35,249 nt of DNA from Hydrogenophaga sp. GTDB taxonomy: Bacteria; Pseudomonadota; Gammaproteobacteria; Burkholderiales; Burkholderiaceae_C. A program made the translations under genes and the position numbers. The stretch spans positions 1 to 35,249 of the forward strand of contig JAGKSX010000058.1 in the NCBI GenBank assembly GCA_018993155.1, given 5' to 3'. The notes beneath the pieces were generated by a model. It made no database searches, had not been told where the DNA came from, and saw only the letters and a program-made list of their open reading frames with translations. The stretch's first letter is position 1. Each line of letters opens with the position of its first letter. Positions 1 to 7,510 of the stretch are shown here, in pieces.

Positions 1-334
1 CCTTGTTGCCGCGTTCTTCCTTTTCCACCTGGACCAGCAGTTCCTGGCCTTCGCGGATCACGTCGTTGATGCGGGCCTGGTTGACCGGCACACCGGCGGC
101 GAAATACTGGCGCGAGATTTCCTTGAAAGGCAGGAAGCCGTGGCGTTCTTCGCCGTAGTCGACGAAGCAGGCTTCGAGCGACGGCTCCACGCGGGTGACC
201 ACCGCTTTGTAGATGTTGCCCTTGCGCTGTTCGCGCCCTTCGATTTCGATTTCGTAGTCGAGCAATTTCTGCCCGTCCACGATCGCCAGGCGGCGCTCTT
301 CGGCCTGCGTGGCGTTGATCAGCATGCGTTTCAT
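1..334 (-). CDS. rne: Ribonuclease E, N-terminal part (cut by window edge)
   Basis: RNase E is the endoribonuclease that processes rRNA and tRNA precursors, starts mRNA decay and scaffolds the degradosome at the inner membrane. Only the first 111 codons are in the window; the gene runs off the left edge. The translation begins [13 protein letters not shown] and continues with [27 protein letters not shown] in pieces that match the opening of E. coli RNase E almost residue for residue, including the start of the S1 RNA-binding domain (about residues 38 to 110). The ATG start is preceded by a good Shine-Dalgarno sequence (GAAGGA on the minus strand, at 342-347). It diverges from rluC, the usual arrangement in proteobacteria. 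The enzyme commonly regulates its own mRNA through the 5' leader, and the long upstream gap here would allow that. RNase G (rng) is the alternative; the [10 protein letters not shown] start and the rluC neighbour favour rne. Confidence 0.93.
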   Translation of the reverse strand, partial: MKRMLINATQAEERRLAIVDGQKLLDYEIEIEGREQRKGNIYKAVVTRVEPSLEACFVDYGEERHGFLPFKEISRQYFAAGVPVNQARINDVIREGQELLVQVEKEERGNK

Positions 335-608
335 GATGCGTTCCTTCGTTCAAACACAAGGACGCAGGGGCCACCGGCCCATGCGCCAACCTGCCGTGAA
401 CCAGCGGAAGCGCGAACGAGGGGAGGAATTGCCGGAGAGCCGTTGACCCGCGGTTCGGGGAAGGCGTTCAACACAGGCGGGCACCAGGGTGCCGCGTCGA
501 ACCGCCAGGTCAGGGCGTAGGCGCGTGGAGGTGGGTGAACAGGGAAGAAGGCTCGATGGCTGTCGTTGACATGGATCTGGCCGGTGTCTCTCTGGTTTCA
601 CTTCGTCC

Positions 609-638
609 TCACCCAGCCACGTGTTGCGGGCTGGGTGA
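609..638. repeat. Inverted repeat (10-bp stem) in rne leader region
   Basis: The arms TCACCCAGCC (609-618) and GGCTGGGTGA (629-638) are perfectly complementary around a 10-base loop. Neither side is followed by a run of T, so it is not a normal intrinsic terminator. If rne transcription starts upstream of it (position above 640), the hairpin would lie in the rne leader about 270 bases before the start codon. A role in autoregulation is inference. Confidence 0.55.
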
Positions 639-761
639 TTGGGGGTATTCCGTATTCGGGTTCGTGTTCTTCAGCGGATTCGCCCGCGGCTTCGACCGGC
701 CCGCCGCCGTGCCAGGATTCGCATGGGAATGCATCGGGCAACGGCGCCAGACCCGGGTGCT

Positions 762-781
762 GCGGGTGGCAACCCACCCGC
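762..781. repeat. Inverted repeat (8-bp GC-rich stem)
   Basis: GCGGGTGG (762-769) and CCACCCGC (774-781) pair perfectly around a four-base loop. There is no T-run on either strand. It lies between the divergent genes rne and rluC, about 145 bases before the chosen rluC start. Function unknown; it may be a leader hairpin or a protein-binding site. Confidence 0.45.
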
Positions 782-925
782 GGCGGACGCCTTGCCTTGC
801 AAGCTGCGGTCCCTTGCCTTGGGTGACTGCCTTAAACTCAAGGTAAATCAATCACTTACGGCACACGACGGGTGTGACGCATTATAGTCAGCTCCCCGCC
901 ATTCGTGGTGGCCTTATTCACACCC

Positions 926-1915
926 ATGCTCAGCAACCCGAATTCGGGGGAAATCCGACACATCACGGTTGACGAAGAGTCGGCGGGGCAGCGGTTGGAC
1001 AACTTCCTCATCCGCATCCTCAAAGGGGTGCCCAAATCGCACATCTACCGCATCATCCGCTCCGGCGAGGTGCGCCGGAACAAGGGCCGGGTGTCGGCCG
1101 ACGACCGCGTCGCCCCTGGCGATGTGTTGCGCATTCCACCGATCCGGCTGTCCGAACGCGCCGAAGAGAAGGCGGCCCATCCGGCGCCGGCACGCGAATT
1201 TCCAGTCGTGTTCGAGGACGAGGCCTTTCTGGCGATCGACAAGCCCGCCGGCGTGGCGGTGCATGGTGGCAGCGGTGTGAGTTTCGGCGTGATCGAACAA
1301 ATGCGCCAGGCTCGGCCGCAGGCCCGATTGCTCGAATTGGTGCATCGCCTGGACCGGGAAACCAGCGGTCTGTTGCTGATCGCCAAGAAAAAGAGCGCGC
1401 TCAAGGCATTGCAGGATCAATTTCGCGAACGCGAAACTGGAAAAACCTATCTGGCGATGGTCAAAGGCGCCTGGCCTGCCCGCCTGAAGGTGCTGGACCA
1501 GCCTTTGCACAAATACCTATTACCTGATGGCGAACGCCGTGTGAGGGTGACGACAGCCGACGATCCGGACGGCATGCGCTCGGTCACGCTGGTGAAGGTG
1601 GCGCAGCGCGTGCCCGCGCCACCGGGGCTGGAGGCGGTCGTGCCCGAAGGCTTCAGCCTGCTGGAGGTCACCATCAAGACCGGTCGCACGCATCAGATTC
1701 GCGTGCATTTGTCCAGCGCCGGCCATCCGATTGCGGGCGACGACAAATACGGCGATTTCGAACTCAATCGGCAATTGGCACGAATTGGTTTGAAACGGAT
1801 GTTCCTGCACGCCTGGCGTTTGAGGTTGACACATCCTGTCACCAAATCCGCGTTGGAACTGCAGGCCGAATTGCCGCCGGAGCTATATAAATGGCGATCT
1901 CCCGGAATAGAATGA
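926..1915 (+). CDS. rluC: 23S rRNA pseudouridine synthase RluC
   Basis: RluA-family pseudouridine synthase, expected to isomerise uridines 955, 2504 and 2580 (E. coli numbering) of 23S rRNA in the cytosol. From the ATG at 926 the protein has 329 residues, normal for the family. An S4 RNA-binding domain occupies about residues 20 to 80 (AGQRLDNFLIR...). The catalytic motif HRLDRETSG follows, with catalytic Asp143, then the conserved KTGRTHQIRVHL block and the LHAWRL block. A GTG at 905 in the same frame would add seven residues; the ATG at 926 is preferred because homologues start close to it, though neither start has a strong Shine-Dalgarno sequence. The divergent position next to rne supports RluC rather than RluD or RluA. 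Confidence 0.93.
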   Translation: MLSNPNSGEIRHITVDEESAGQRLDNFLIRILKGVPKSHIYRIIRSGEVRRNKGRVSADDRVAPGDVLRIPPIRLSERAEEKAAHPAPAREFPVVFEDEAFLAIDKPAGVAVHGGSGVSFGVIEQMRQARPQARLLELVHRLDRETSGLLLIAKKKSALKALQDQFRERETGKTYLAMVKGAWPARLKVLDQPLHKYLLPDGERRVRVTTADDPDGMRSVTLVKVAQRVPAPPGLEAVVPEGFSLLEVTIKTGRTHQIRVHLSSAGHPIAGDDKYGDFELNRQLARIGLKRMFLHAWRLRLTHPVTKSALELQAELPPELYKWRSPGIE

Positions 1916-1982
1916 TGGTCTGCGTCGTTGGCAGACATCCGGTTCCGGATGGATCAAACATTACCTAAAAAGGACGATTTCA

Positions 1983-2288
1983 ATGGCAAGTTATTCCGAA
2001 CTCATGGCGCAAGCCCAGAACCTGATGGCACAGGCCGAACAGGCGCGCAAGGACGAGCTCTCCGCGGTCATCGCCGACATCAAGGCGAAGATGAAGCAAT
2101 TCGGCATCACCACCGCCGATCTTGGCAGCACCTCGGCGACCAAGAAGACCGGCAAATCCAAATCCGCCGCACCGGCCAAGTACAAAGGCCCGAACGGTGA
2201 ACTCTGGGCAGGTGGCCCGGGCCGCAAACCCGAATGGGTTCGCGCCGTGCTGGCATCGGGCAAGAGTCTGGACAGCTATCTGATCTGA
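1983..2288 (+). CDS. H-NS family nucleoid-associated protein
   Basis: Small (101 residues) histone-like DNA-binding protein of the H-NS family in the short beta-proteobacterial form. Residues 1-40 form the expected helical oligomerisation segment (MASYSELMAQAQ...). A basic Lys/Ser/Ala-rich linker covers about 52-66, and the C-terminal DNA-binding domain starts at YKGPNGELWAGG. H-NS proteins silence AT-rich DNA and bridge duplexes. The DNA-contact loop here reads GGPGRKPEW (residues 77-85), whereas relatives usually have G-R-G-R-x-P, so the first arginine of the motif is replaced. The ATG at 1983 follows AAAAAGGACG, a suitable ribosome-binding site. A clear intrinsic terminator lies 25 bases after the stop, so the gene is probably monocistronic. 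Confidence 0.88.
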   Translation: MASYSELMAQAQNLMAQAEQARKDELSAVIADIKAKMKQFGITTADLGSTSATKKTGKSKSAAPAKYKGPNGELWAGGPGRKPEWVRAVLASGKSLDSYLI

Positions 2289-2313
2289 TCCATTCCCCTG
2301 CCACTTGCACACG

Positions 2314-2339
2314 GCCCGCCTCTGGCGGGCTTTGTCTTT
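2314..2339 (+). terminator. Intrinsic terminator after the H-NS-like gene
   Basis: GCCCGCC (2314-2320), a three-base loop TCT, GGCGGGC (2324-2330), then TTTGTCTTT (2331-2339). A perfect 7-bp GC stem followed by a T-rich run is a classic rho-independent terminator. It separates the H-NS-like gene from the phosphatase gene. Confidence 0.88.
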
Positions 2340-2354
2340 GGTACCCTCGAAAGC

Positions 2355-2831
2355 ATGTTTCGAATACTCGTCGTCTGCATGGGCAACATCTGCCGCTCGC
2401 CCATGGCGGCCAGCGTGCTGCACGCCGCCATCGCTCGCCGCCAGCTGGCGCAGCGGGTGGAGGTGGATTCCGCCGGCACCTACGCCGGCCACCAGGGAGA
2501 GAAGCCCGACCGCCGGGCGATCACCCTGGCGATGGCGCGCGGTTACCCGCAGATCGAGCGCGAGCGGGCCCGCCGCGTGCGCGATGAGGACTACAGGAAC
2601 TTCGACCTGATCCTCGCCATGGACGCGGACAACCTGGAGAACCTGCGCTTCAAGTGCCCGCCCGAGCACCAGCACAAGCTGCACCTGTTCCTGGAGTACG
2701 CGGGTGTGGAAGGCCGGCGCGAAGTGCCCGACCCCTACTACGGCAATGCCCAGGGCTTCGAGGTGGTGCTGGGCCTGTGCGAGCAGGGCAGCGAGGGCGT
2801 GCTCGCACGGGTGCTGAGCACGCTGGACTGA
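2355..2831 (+). CDS. Low-molecular-weight protein tyrosine phosphatase
   Basis: Cytosolic LMW phosphotyrosine phosphatase of 158 residues, the family's usual size. The signature CxxxxxR(S/T) is at residues 8-15 (CMGNICRS: nucleophile Cys8, phosphate-binding Arg14). The general-acid Asp126 is in the DPYY loop (residues 126-129). In many bacteria such enzymes (Wzb, Etp) dephosphorylate a tyrosine kinase that controls capsule or exopolysaccharide export, but no kinase gene is next to it here. In beta-proteobacteria an LMW phosphatase is often found as a single gene, so the substrate cannot be assigned. It starts 16 bases past the H-NS terminator, so its promoter must overlap or precede that hairpin, or it depends on read-through. 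It converges on the UDP-sugar epimerase gene with seven bases between the stops. Confidence 0.93.
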   Translation: MFRILVVCMGNICRSPMAASVLHAAIARRQLAQRVEVDSAGTYAGHQGEKPDRRAITLAMARGYPQIERERARRVRDEDYRNFDLILAMDADNLENLRFKCPPEHQHKLHLFLEYAGVEGRREVPDPYYGNAQGFEVVLGLCEQGSEGVLARVLSTLD

Positions 2832-2838
2832 GGCGGCT

Positions 2839-3816
2839 TCAGGCCTGGTGGTACCCGCGGTACCAGCGCACGAAGCGTTCGATGCCGTCCTTCAGGGGCG
2901 TGGAGGGCGCGAAGCCCACCCAGCGGTGCAAGGCCTCGGTGCTGGCGTAGGTCGCCGGCACGTCGCCATCCTGCATGGGCAGGAATTCCTTGATCGCCTC
3001 GCGCCCCAGCGCCTGTTCGATGCAGCCGATGAAGTCCATCAGCGGCACCGGGTCGTGGTTGCCGATGTTGAAGATGCGGTAGGGCGGTCCACCCACGTTT
3101 TCGGGGGTGGCCGGTTTGTCGAGCACGCGCAGCACGCCTTCGACGATGTCGTCGATGTAGGTGAAGTCGCGCTTCATCTTCCCGTGGTTGAAGACCTGGA
3201 TCGGCCGGCCTTCGAGCACCGCGCGGGTGAAGCTGAAGTAGGCCATGTCGGGTCGGCCCCAGGGCCCGTACACCGTGAAGAAGCGCAGGCCGGTGGTGGG
3301 CAGCCCATAGAGGTGGCTGTAGGTGTGGGCCATCAGCTCGTTGGCCTTCTTGGTGGCCGCGTACAGGCTCACCGGGTGGTCGACGGCGTCGGTTTCCTCG
3401 AACGGCATCTTGGTGTTGCCACCATACACGCTGGAGCTGGACGCGTAGACCAGGTGGCCCGGCTTCTGCGTGCGGCAGCCTTCCAGGATGTGGCCGAAGC
3501 CGGTGAGGTTGCTGTCGAGGTAGGCGTTGGGGTGCGTGATCGAGTAGCGCACGCCGGCCTGGGCCGCCAGGTGCACCACGGCGTCGAAGCGGTGGCTCGC
3601 GAACAGCCTGGCCATGGCCTCGCGGTCGGCCACATCGACCTGTTCGAAGGCGAAGCCCGGGTGCTTCTGCAACGACTCCAGCCGGGCGCGCTTGAGCGCG
3701 ACGGCGTAGTAGTCGTTGAGGTTGTCGATGCCGAGCACCGTGTCGCCGCGCGCCAGCAGGCGCTGGGCGGTGTGCATGCCGATGAAGCCGGCCGCGCCAG
3801 TCAGGAGGATGTGCAT
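2839..3816 (-). CDS. NAD-dependent epimerase, UDP-glucuronate 4-epimerase-like
   Basis: Extended short-chain dehydrogenase/epimerase of 325 residues. The NAD-binding GxxGxxG motif is at residues 7-13 (GAAGFIG), followed by IDNLNDYY, typical of UDP-glucuronate 4-epimerases (CapI, LpsL). The catalytic Ser and Tyr/Lys are in SSSSVYG and YAATKKANE. The segment GDVPATYA near residue 285 is also characteristic of the UDP-GlcA/GalA group. The predicted reaction is UDP-glucuronate to UDP-galacturonate, which supplies acidic sugars for LPS core, O-antigen or capsule. It lies 26 bases downstream of the acyl-CoA synthetase gene on the same strand, so the two may be co-transcribed. A WbpP-type UDP-GlcNAc epimerase is less likely. 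Product specificity is inferred from motifs only. Confidence 0.87.
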   Translation of the reverse strand: MHILLTGAAGFIGMHTAQRLLARGDTVLGIDNLNDYYAVALKRARLESLQKHPGFAFEQVDVADREAMARLFASHRFDAVVHLAAQAGVRYSITHPNAYLDSNLTGFGHILEGCRTQKPGHLVYASSSSVYGGNTKMPFEETDAVDHPVSLYAATKKANELMAHTYSHLYGLPTTGLRFFTVYGPWGRPDMAYFSFTRAVLEGRPIQVFNHGKMKRDFTYIDDIVEGVLRVLDKPATPENVGGPPYRIFNIGNHDPVPLMDFIGCIEQALGREAIKEFLPMQDGDVPATYASTEALHRWVGFAPSTPLKDGIERFVRWYRGYHQA

Positions 3817-3842
3817 GGCGGTATGTTAGCCGCCAGCCTGCC

Positions 3843-5537
3843 TCAGTCCTTCTGCCAGATCACCCGTTTTCCGGACGTTTCCCACGTTTCGTAGTAGCGC
3901 GCGTACAGGTCTTCGATGCGGTTGCGCTTGACCTTGAAGGTGGGCGTGATGATGTCGTTGTCCACCGTCCAGGCGGTGGTGACGACCACGATGCATTGCA
4001 GTTGCTCGTGCGGGTCCAGCGTGGCGTTGATGCCCTTGAGGTGGCTGGCCAGCGAGGTTTCAAGCTCGGTGCGCGCGGTGGCGTCGTTCGCCACGCGCGC
4101 GGCCGCGTCGGCGTTGAGCATCACGATGCCCAGGGGTTGGCCGAGGTTGGCGCCGGTCACCACGCAGGCCTCCACGGCCTCGTGCATCACCAGCTTGTCC
4201 TCGATCGGCGCGGGCGCCACGTACTTGCCCTTGCCGGTCTTGAACAGGTCCTTCACACGGCCGGTGATGCGCAGCAGGCCCTGCTTGTCGATCGTGCCCT
4301 TGTCCCCGGTCTTGAGCCAGCCGTCTTCGGTGAAGGCCTCGCGGCTCTTCTCAGGCTCCTTGTAGTAGCCCTGCATCAGTGCCTGGCTGCGCATCTGCAC
4401 CTCGCCGGTCTCGGGGTCGAGGCGGTGCTGCACGCCGGCGTAGGTGGGGCCCACGGTGCCCTGCTGGTTCTTGCCCGGCTCGGTGATGTGCGAGAGCGCG
4501 AGGTTCTCGGTCATGCCGTAGCCCTCGTTGATGTTCAGGCCGAGCTGGCTGTACCACTGCAGCAGGGCCATGGGCATGGGCGCGGCGCCACCGGCGGCGA
4601 ACTTGCACTGGTCCAGGCCCAGGGCCTTCATCACCTTGCGGCGCACGATGCCGCCGAGGATGGGGATGCCCAGGAGCCGGTTGAGCTTGGCCGGCGGCAT
4701 CTTGGCGTGGATGCCCTGCTGGAACTTGACCCACAGGCGCGGCACCGAGAAGAAGATGGTGGGCCGCGCGCGCTGCAGGTCGGCGGCGAAGGTGTCGAGC
4801 GACTCGGCGAAGTACACGTGCATGCCGGTGCGCAGCCAGCCGTGTTCGACCAGCATGCGCTCGACCACATGGGCCAGCGGCAGGTAGGACAGCATGCGGT
4901 CTTCGCCCGAGAGCGGGATGCGTTTGACGCCGGAGTCGATGGCCCAGGCGAAGTTGCCGAAGCTGTGCATCACGCCCTTGGGCATGCCGGTGGTGCCGGA
5001 GGTGTAGATCAGGGTCGCGAGTTCGTCGGCGCCGCGGGTGGGCTCACCCTGCAGCGGCTGGTGGCGGCCGCAGATCGCGTCCCAGCCTTCGTAGGCCTGG
5101 ATCGCGTCCAGCGGCGAGAGCGCGTAGCTGATGCAGGGCAGGCCGGCGGGCACGCCGGGCTTCATGCCTTCCCAGCCATCGAGCTTGCCAATGAAACAGG
5201 CCTTGGCCTCGCTGTGGGTGAGGATCTGGCGCACCGTCTCGGCCGCGAGCGTGGGGTAGAGCGGCACCGAGACGTGGCCGGCCATCCAGATGGCGAGGTC
5301 GCTCATCATCCACCAGGCGCAGTTCTTCGAGAGGATCGCGACCTTGGAGCCCGGCGCCCAGCCCTGCGATTGCAGGTGGGTGGCCATGCGCCGCACCTGG
5401 TCGCCGATCTCGGCCCAGGTGAATTCCTGCACCGCGCCCGCGCCCATGGGCTGGGTGAGCGCAACGCGCTTGGGATCGGTCTTTTCCCAGTGGTACAGGC
5501 GTTGCAGGGCGAGCAGCTCGGGCGCGACTTGGGTCAT
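3843..5537 (-). CDS. Long-chain fatty acid CoA ligase (AMP-binding)
   Basis: ANL-superfamily adenylating enzyme of 564 residues. The phosphate-binding loop YTSGTTGMPKG is at about 178-188, GYGMTE at 339-344, the hinge motif TGD at 410-412, and the GRVKDLFKTGKGKYVAP linker at 426-442. A C-terminal TPTFKVKR provides the catalytic lysine. The form GRVKDLFKTGKGKYVAP and the low similarity to short-chain ligases point to the long-chain/very-long-chain (FACS, bubblegum-like) group. It activates a fatty acid to acyl-AMP and then acyl-CoA, at the cytosolic face of the membrane. The ATG lies about 100 bases downstream of the hydratase gene on the same strand, with a hairpin between, so it may have its own promoter. 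The substrate range is not readable from sequence. Confidence 0.9.
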   Translation of the reverse strand: MTQVAPELLALQRLYHWEKTDPKRVALTQPMGAGAVQEFTWAEIGDQVRRMATHLQSQGWAPGSKVAILSKNCAWWMMSDLAIWMAGHVSVPLYPTLAAETVRQILTHSEAKACFIGKLDGWEGMKPGVPAGLPCISYALSPLDAIQAYEGWDAICGRHQPLQGEPTRGADELATLIYTSGTTGMPKGVMHSFGNFAWAIDSGVKRIPLSGEDRMLSYLPLAHVVERMLVEHGWLRTGMHVYFAESLDTFAADLQRARPTIFFSVPRLWVKFQQGIHAKMPPAKLNRLLGIPILGGIVRRKVMKALGLDQCKFAAGGAAPMPMALLQWYSQLGLNINEGYGMTENLALSHITEPGKNQQGTVGPTYAGVQHRLDPETGEVQMRSQALMQGYYKEPEKSREAFTEDGWLKTGDKGTIDKQGLLRITGRVKDLFKTGKGKYVAPAPIEDKLVMHEAVEACVVTGANLGQPLGIVMLNADAAARVANDATARTELETSLASHLKGINATLDPHEQLQCIVVVTTAWTVDNDIITPTFKVKRNRIEDLYARYYETWETSGKRVIWQKD

Positions 5538-5618
5538 GTGACGTGTCTCCGTTGTGTGTGTGCGAAGGGTGAATCTACCAAGCCCTCCACACGCTGTTTA
5601 GAGGGTTTCACCTGTTCG

Positions 5619-5635
5619 GAGCCGCATCGCGGCTC
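5619..5635 (-). terminator. Hairpin downstream of the hydratase gene, possible terminator
   Basis: GAGCCGC (5619-5625), spacer ATC, GCGGCTC (5629-5635): a perfect 7-bp GC stem just past the stop of the minus-strand hydratase gene (ends at 5641). No T-run follows on the minus strand, so an intrinsic terminator is only weakly supported; it may instead protect the mRNA 3' end. Confidence 0.4.
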
Positions 5636-5640
5636 AGGGT

Positions 5641-6441
5641 TCACCCGGTGAATTCCACCGTGAGTGCGGGCAGCGGCGGCGTGAAGCGCGCCGACCAGCG
5701 CTCGCCGGGCCGCACCGCCCAGGCGTCGGTCCAGGTGCCGGTGGTGACCACGTCGCCGGGCCGCAGATCGGGCGCGCCGGGGCAGGCGCGCAGTGTGTCC
5801 ACGAAGTGCTTGAGCGCGCGCAAGGGGCTGTCGAGCACGTTGCTGCCCTGGCCCAGTTCGACCGGCTCTTCGTTCCTGAGCAGCGTGACACCGGCGTTGG
5901 CCAGCAGCGCATCGAGTTCGCCAGCGTTGGTCGCGAGCCCGCTCAAGGCCACGCGCGGGCCCACGAGCAAATGCGCGTGCAGCGCGCCGTCGGCCACGGT
6001 GTCGGCCGGCAGGAACTTCCAGTCGGGCAGGTGCGATTGCACGATCTCGAACCCGGGTGCGATCCAGTCGATGGCGTCGAACAGCCCGTCAAGCGTGGCG
6101 TTCGCCGCTGGCGTGGCCTTCAGGCCGAACACGGTCTCGGGCTCCAGGCGGGGCTGGCAGCTGCGCTCGAGCGACACACGGCCTTCGCCCTCGCAGAACG
6201 TCAGCGTGGTGTCCCACACCGTGCCCCAGATCGGCGCGAACACGTTGTAACGCGCCCAGATCGTGCGGTTGGTGAAGCCCACCTTGTAGCCACGCGGCCG
6301 CTCACCGCGCGCCAGGCGCAGGTCGCGCACCGCCAGGGCCTGTGCGTAGGCGGCGTCCAGATCGAAGCCGGTTTGCGCGCTGAGCGGGGCGGGCCAGAGG
6401 CGGCCCTGGTCCAGGTGGTCGAGCAGGGTCTGCGGGTTCAT
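5641..6441 (-). CDS. 2-keto-4-pentenoate hydratase / FAH-family protein
   Basis: Protein of 266 residues of the MhpD/DmpE/HpaH group of the fumarylacetoacetate hydrolase superfamily. Members add water to 2-hydroxypenta-2,4-dienoates, or decarboxylate or tautomerise related products of aromatic-ring meta-cleavage; they need a divalent metal. Visible motifs are GYKVGFT near residue 51, the metal-binding EPE near residue 100, PGFEI near 129, and SNVLDSPLRALKHFV plus VVTTGTWTDA in the C-terminal part. No other meta-cleavage gene (dioxygenase, aldolase) is in the window, so the exact substrate is unknown. The gene starts 13 bases after the LysR gene on the same strand, so regulator and hydratase are likely one transcript, divergent from the iorAB-TRAP genes. 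That suggests a linked catabolic role. Confidence 0.85.
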   Translation of the reverse strand: MNPQTLLDHLDQGRLWPAPLSAQTGFDLDAAYAQALAVRDLRLARGERPRGYKVGFTNRTIWARYNVFAPIWGTVWDTTLTFCEGEGRVSLERSCQPRLEPETVFGLKATPAANATLDGLFDAIDWIAPGFEIVQSHLPDWKFLPADTVADGALHAHLLVGPRVALSGLATNAGELDALLANAGVTLLRNEEPVELGQGSNVLDSPLRALKHFVDTLRACPGAPDLRPGDVVTTGTWTDAWAVRPGERWSARFTPPLPALTVEFTG

Positions 6442-6454
6442 GCGCCCATCATAG

Positions 6455-7387
6455 TCAGGCGCTGGTGTCGGCGCGGCCGAACAGGCGGTGCACCTGGGCG
6501 CGGATCCACTGGTGCGCCGGGTCCTGCGCGGTGCTGGCGTGCCAGACCAGCCGCACCTCGTAGCTCGGCGCGGCCGCGCGCGGCAGTTCCCACACGCGCA
6601 GGTCGTGGCGCTGGCCGAGGTTGCTGGCGTACATCTGCGGCACGATGGTCAGCAGGTCGGTGTTGAGCGCCAGCTCGGGCAGGGCACCGAAGTGCCGCGC
6701 GCGCAGCACGATGCGCTCGGAGAGCTTCATGCGCACCAGCATCTTCTCCACGCTGCCGTGGAAGGTGGCGGTGGGCGAGGCCACCACCAGCGAGGCCTCG
6801 GCCAGCTGGCGCGCGCTCAGCGTGCGGCCCGCCGGGCCCGAGGCGGGCCGCCAGCGCGAGGAGGTCAGCGCCACGTAGTGCTCGCGGAACAGCAGCTCGG
6901 CGCGCACCCCGCGGTGGCGCGGTTGCAGGATGCCGATGGCGAAATCGATGTCGCGCGATTCGAGCGCGGCCGGCACGTCCTCCGCCGCCACCGACACGTT
7001 GGTCACATGGGCCTGCGGGGCCTGCTGGCGCAGCGCCGCCGCCAGCGGCGGCAGGAACATCATCTCGCCCAGGTCCGACAGCGAGAGGCGCCAGCGCATC
7101 TCGCTGTGCGCGGGGTCGAAGTCGTCGCGCACGCTTACCAGCGTTTCCAGCATCTTCAATTGCGCCTGCACCTCGGGCGCCAGGCGTTCGCACAGGCGCG
7201 TGGGCTGCAGGCCGCCGGGCGAGCGCACGAAGAGGTCGTCCTTGAAGTAGTCGCGCAGGCGCGCCAGGGCGTTGCTGGTGGCGGGCTGGGACAGCGCGAG
7301 CGCCTTGCCCGCGGCCGTCACCGAGCCGGTGCGGTGGATCGCACCGAGCACGCGCAGCAGGTTGAGATCGAGTTGGCGGAAGTTCAT
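6455..7387 (-). CDS. LysR-family regulator, NodD-like
   Basis: LysR-type transcription factor of 310 residues: a winged helix-turn-helix at about residues 5-65 (DLNLLRVLGAIHRTGSVTAA, LSQPATSNALARLR) and a periplasmic-binding-protein-like effector domain after residue 90. The DLNLL start and the LFVRSPGGLQPT stretch place it with the NodD/NahR/LinR branch, whose members often sense aromatic acids. It is divergent from iorA with 123 bases between the starts, and it is followed by the hydratase gene 13 bases away. The intergenic DNA carries a perfect inverted repeat and two NodD-box-like sequences (listed separately), so it most likely activates iorAB and the TRAP transporter in response to their substrate. 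Confidence 0.92.
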   Translation of the reverse strand: MNFRQLDLNLLRVLGAIHRTGSVTAAGKALALSQPATSNALARLRDYFKDDLFVRSPGGLQPTRLCERLAPEVQAQLKMLETLVSVRDDFDPAHSEMRWRLSLSDLGEMMFLPPLAAALRQQAPQAHVTNVSVAAEDVPAALESRDIDFAIGILQPRHRGVRAELLFREHYVALTSSRWRPASGPAGRTLSARQLAEASLVVASPTATFHGSVEKMLVRMKLSERIVLRARHFGALPELALNTDLLTIVPQMYASNLGQRHDLRVWELPRAAAPSYEVRLVWHASTAQDPAHQWIRAQVHRLFGRADTSA

Positions 7388-7397
7388 GGCGAGCCTC

Positions 7398-7413
7398 TCA
7401 GGGTTGACCCTGA
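7398..7413. promoter_or_regulatory. Perfect palindrome upstream of the LysR gene
   Basis: TCAGGGTTGACCCTGA: arms of seven bases (7398-7404 and 7407-7413) around TG. It lies 10 bases before the start codon of the LysR gene, where an autoregulatory site would block its transcription or translation. Assignment as an operator is inference. Confidence 0.45.
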
Positions 7414-7415
7414 TT

Positions 7416-7461
7416 ATCCATCCTGTGAATACACCACATCAGATCAATCCATTTGTCAGAT
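7416..7461 (+). promoter_or_regulatory. Two NodD-box-like LysR sites 31 bp apart
   Basis: ATCCATTTGTCAGAT at 7447-7461 has the ATC-N9-GAT form of a NodD half-box, and ATCCATCCTGTGAAT at 7416-7430 repeats it with one change (AAT for GAT). The two begin 31 bp apart, about three helical turns, so they face the same side of the DNA. The promoter-proximal copy overlaps the proposed -35 element of the iorA promoter, the usual activation site of LysR proteins. Confidence 0.45.
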
Positions 7462-7481
7462 GGGGATGGGCCGCCTACATT
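7453..7481 (+). promoter_or_regulatory. Candidate sigma-70 promoter of iorAB-TRAP operon
   Basis: TTGTCA at 7453-7458 (five of six matches to the -35 consensus), a 17-bp spacer and TACATT at 7476-7481 (four of six). Transcription would start near 7488, about 23 bases before the start codon, leaving room for the ribosome-binding site AGGAG at 7497-7501. Confidence 0.5.
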
Positions 7482-7510
7482 GCCGGGCATAAAGACAGGA
7501 GACCCACGAT

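Larger units (their letters stand above)
335..925. other. Intergenic region between rne and rluC, likely rne leader
   Basis: This gap of about 590 bases holds no open reading frame with a recognisable product; the short frames in it look like chance. It must contain the promoters of both divergent genes and most likely a long 5' untranslated leader of rne, as in E. coli where RNase E autoregulates through leader hairpins. Two perfect inverted repeats are visible (609-638 and 762-781) and are listed separately. A possible -10 element for rluC is TATAGT at 883-888, but no convincing -35 sits at the right distance. Confidence 0.7.

Noticed and set aside
535-846. Small gene in the rne-rluC gap
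   Set aside because: Several overlapping short frames exist, but none has a ribosome-binding site or a recognisable, protein-like composition.
3996-5651. A 551-codon plus-strand open frame opposite the acyl-CoA synthetase gene
   Set aside because: The minus strand encodes a complete, motif-rich AMP-binding enzyme; the plus frame has no recognisable domain.
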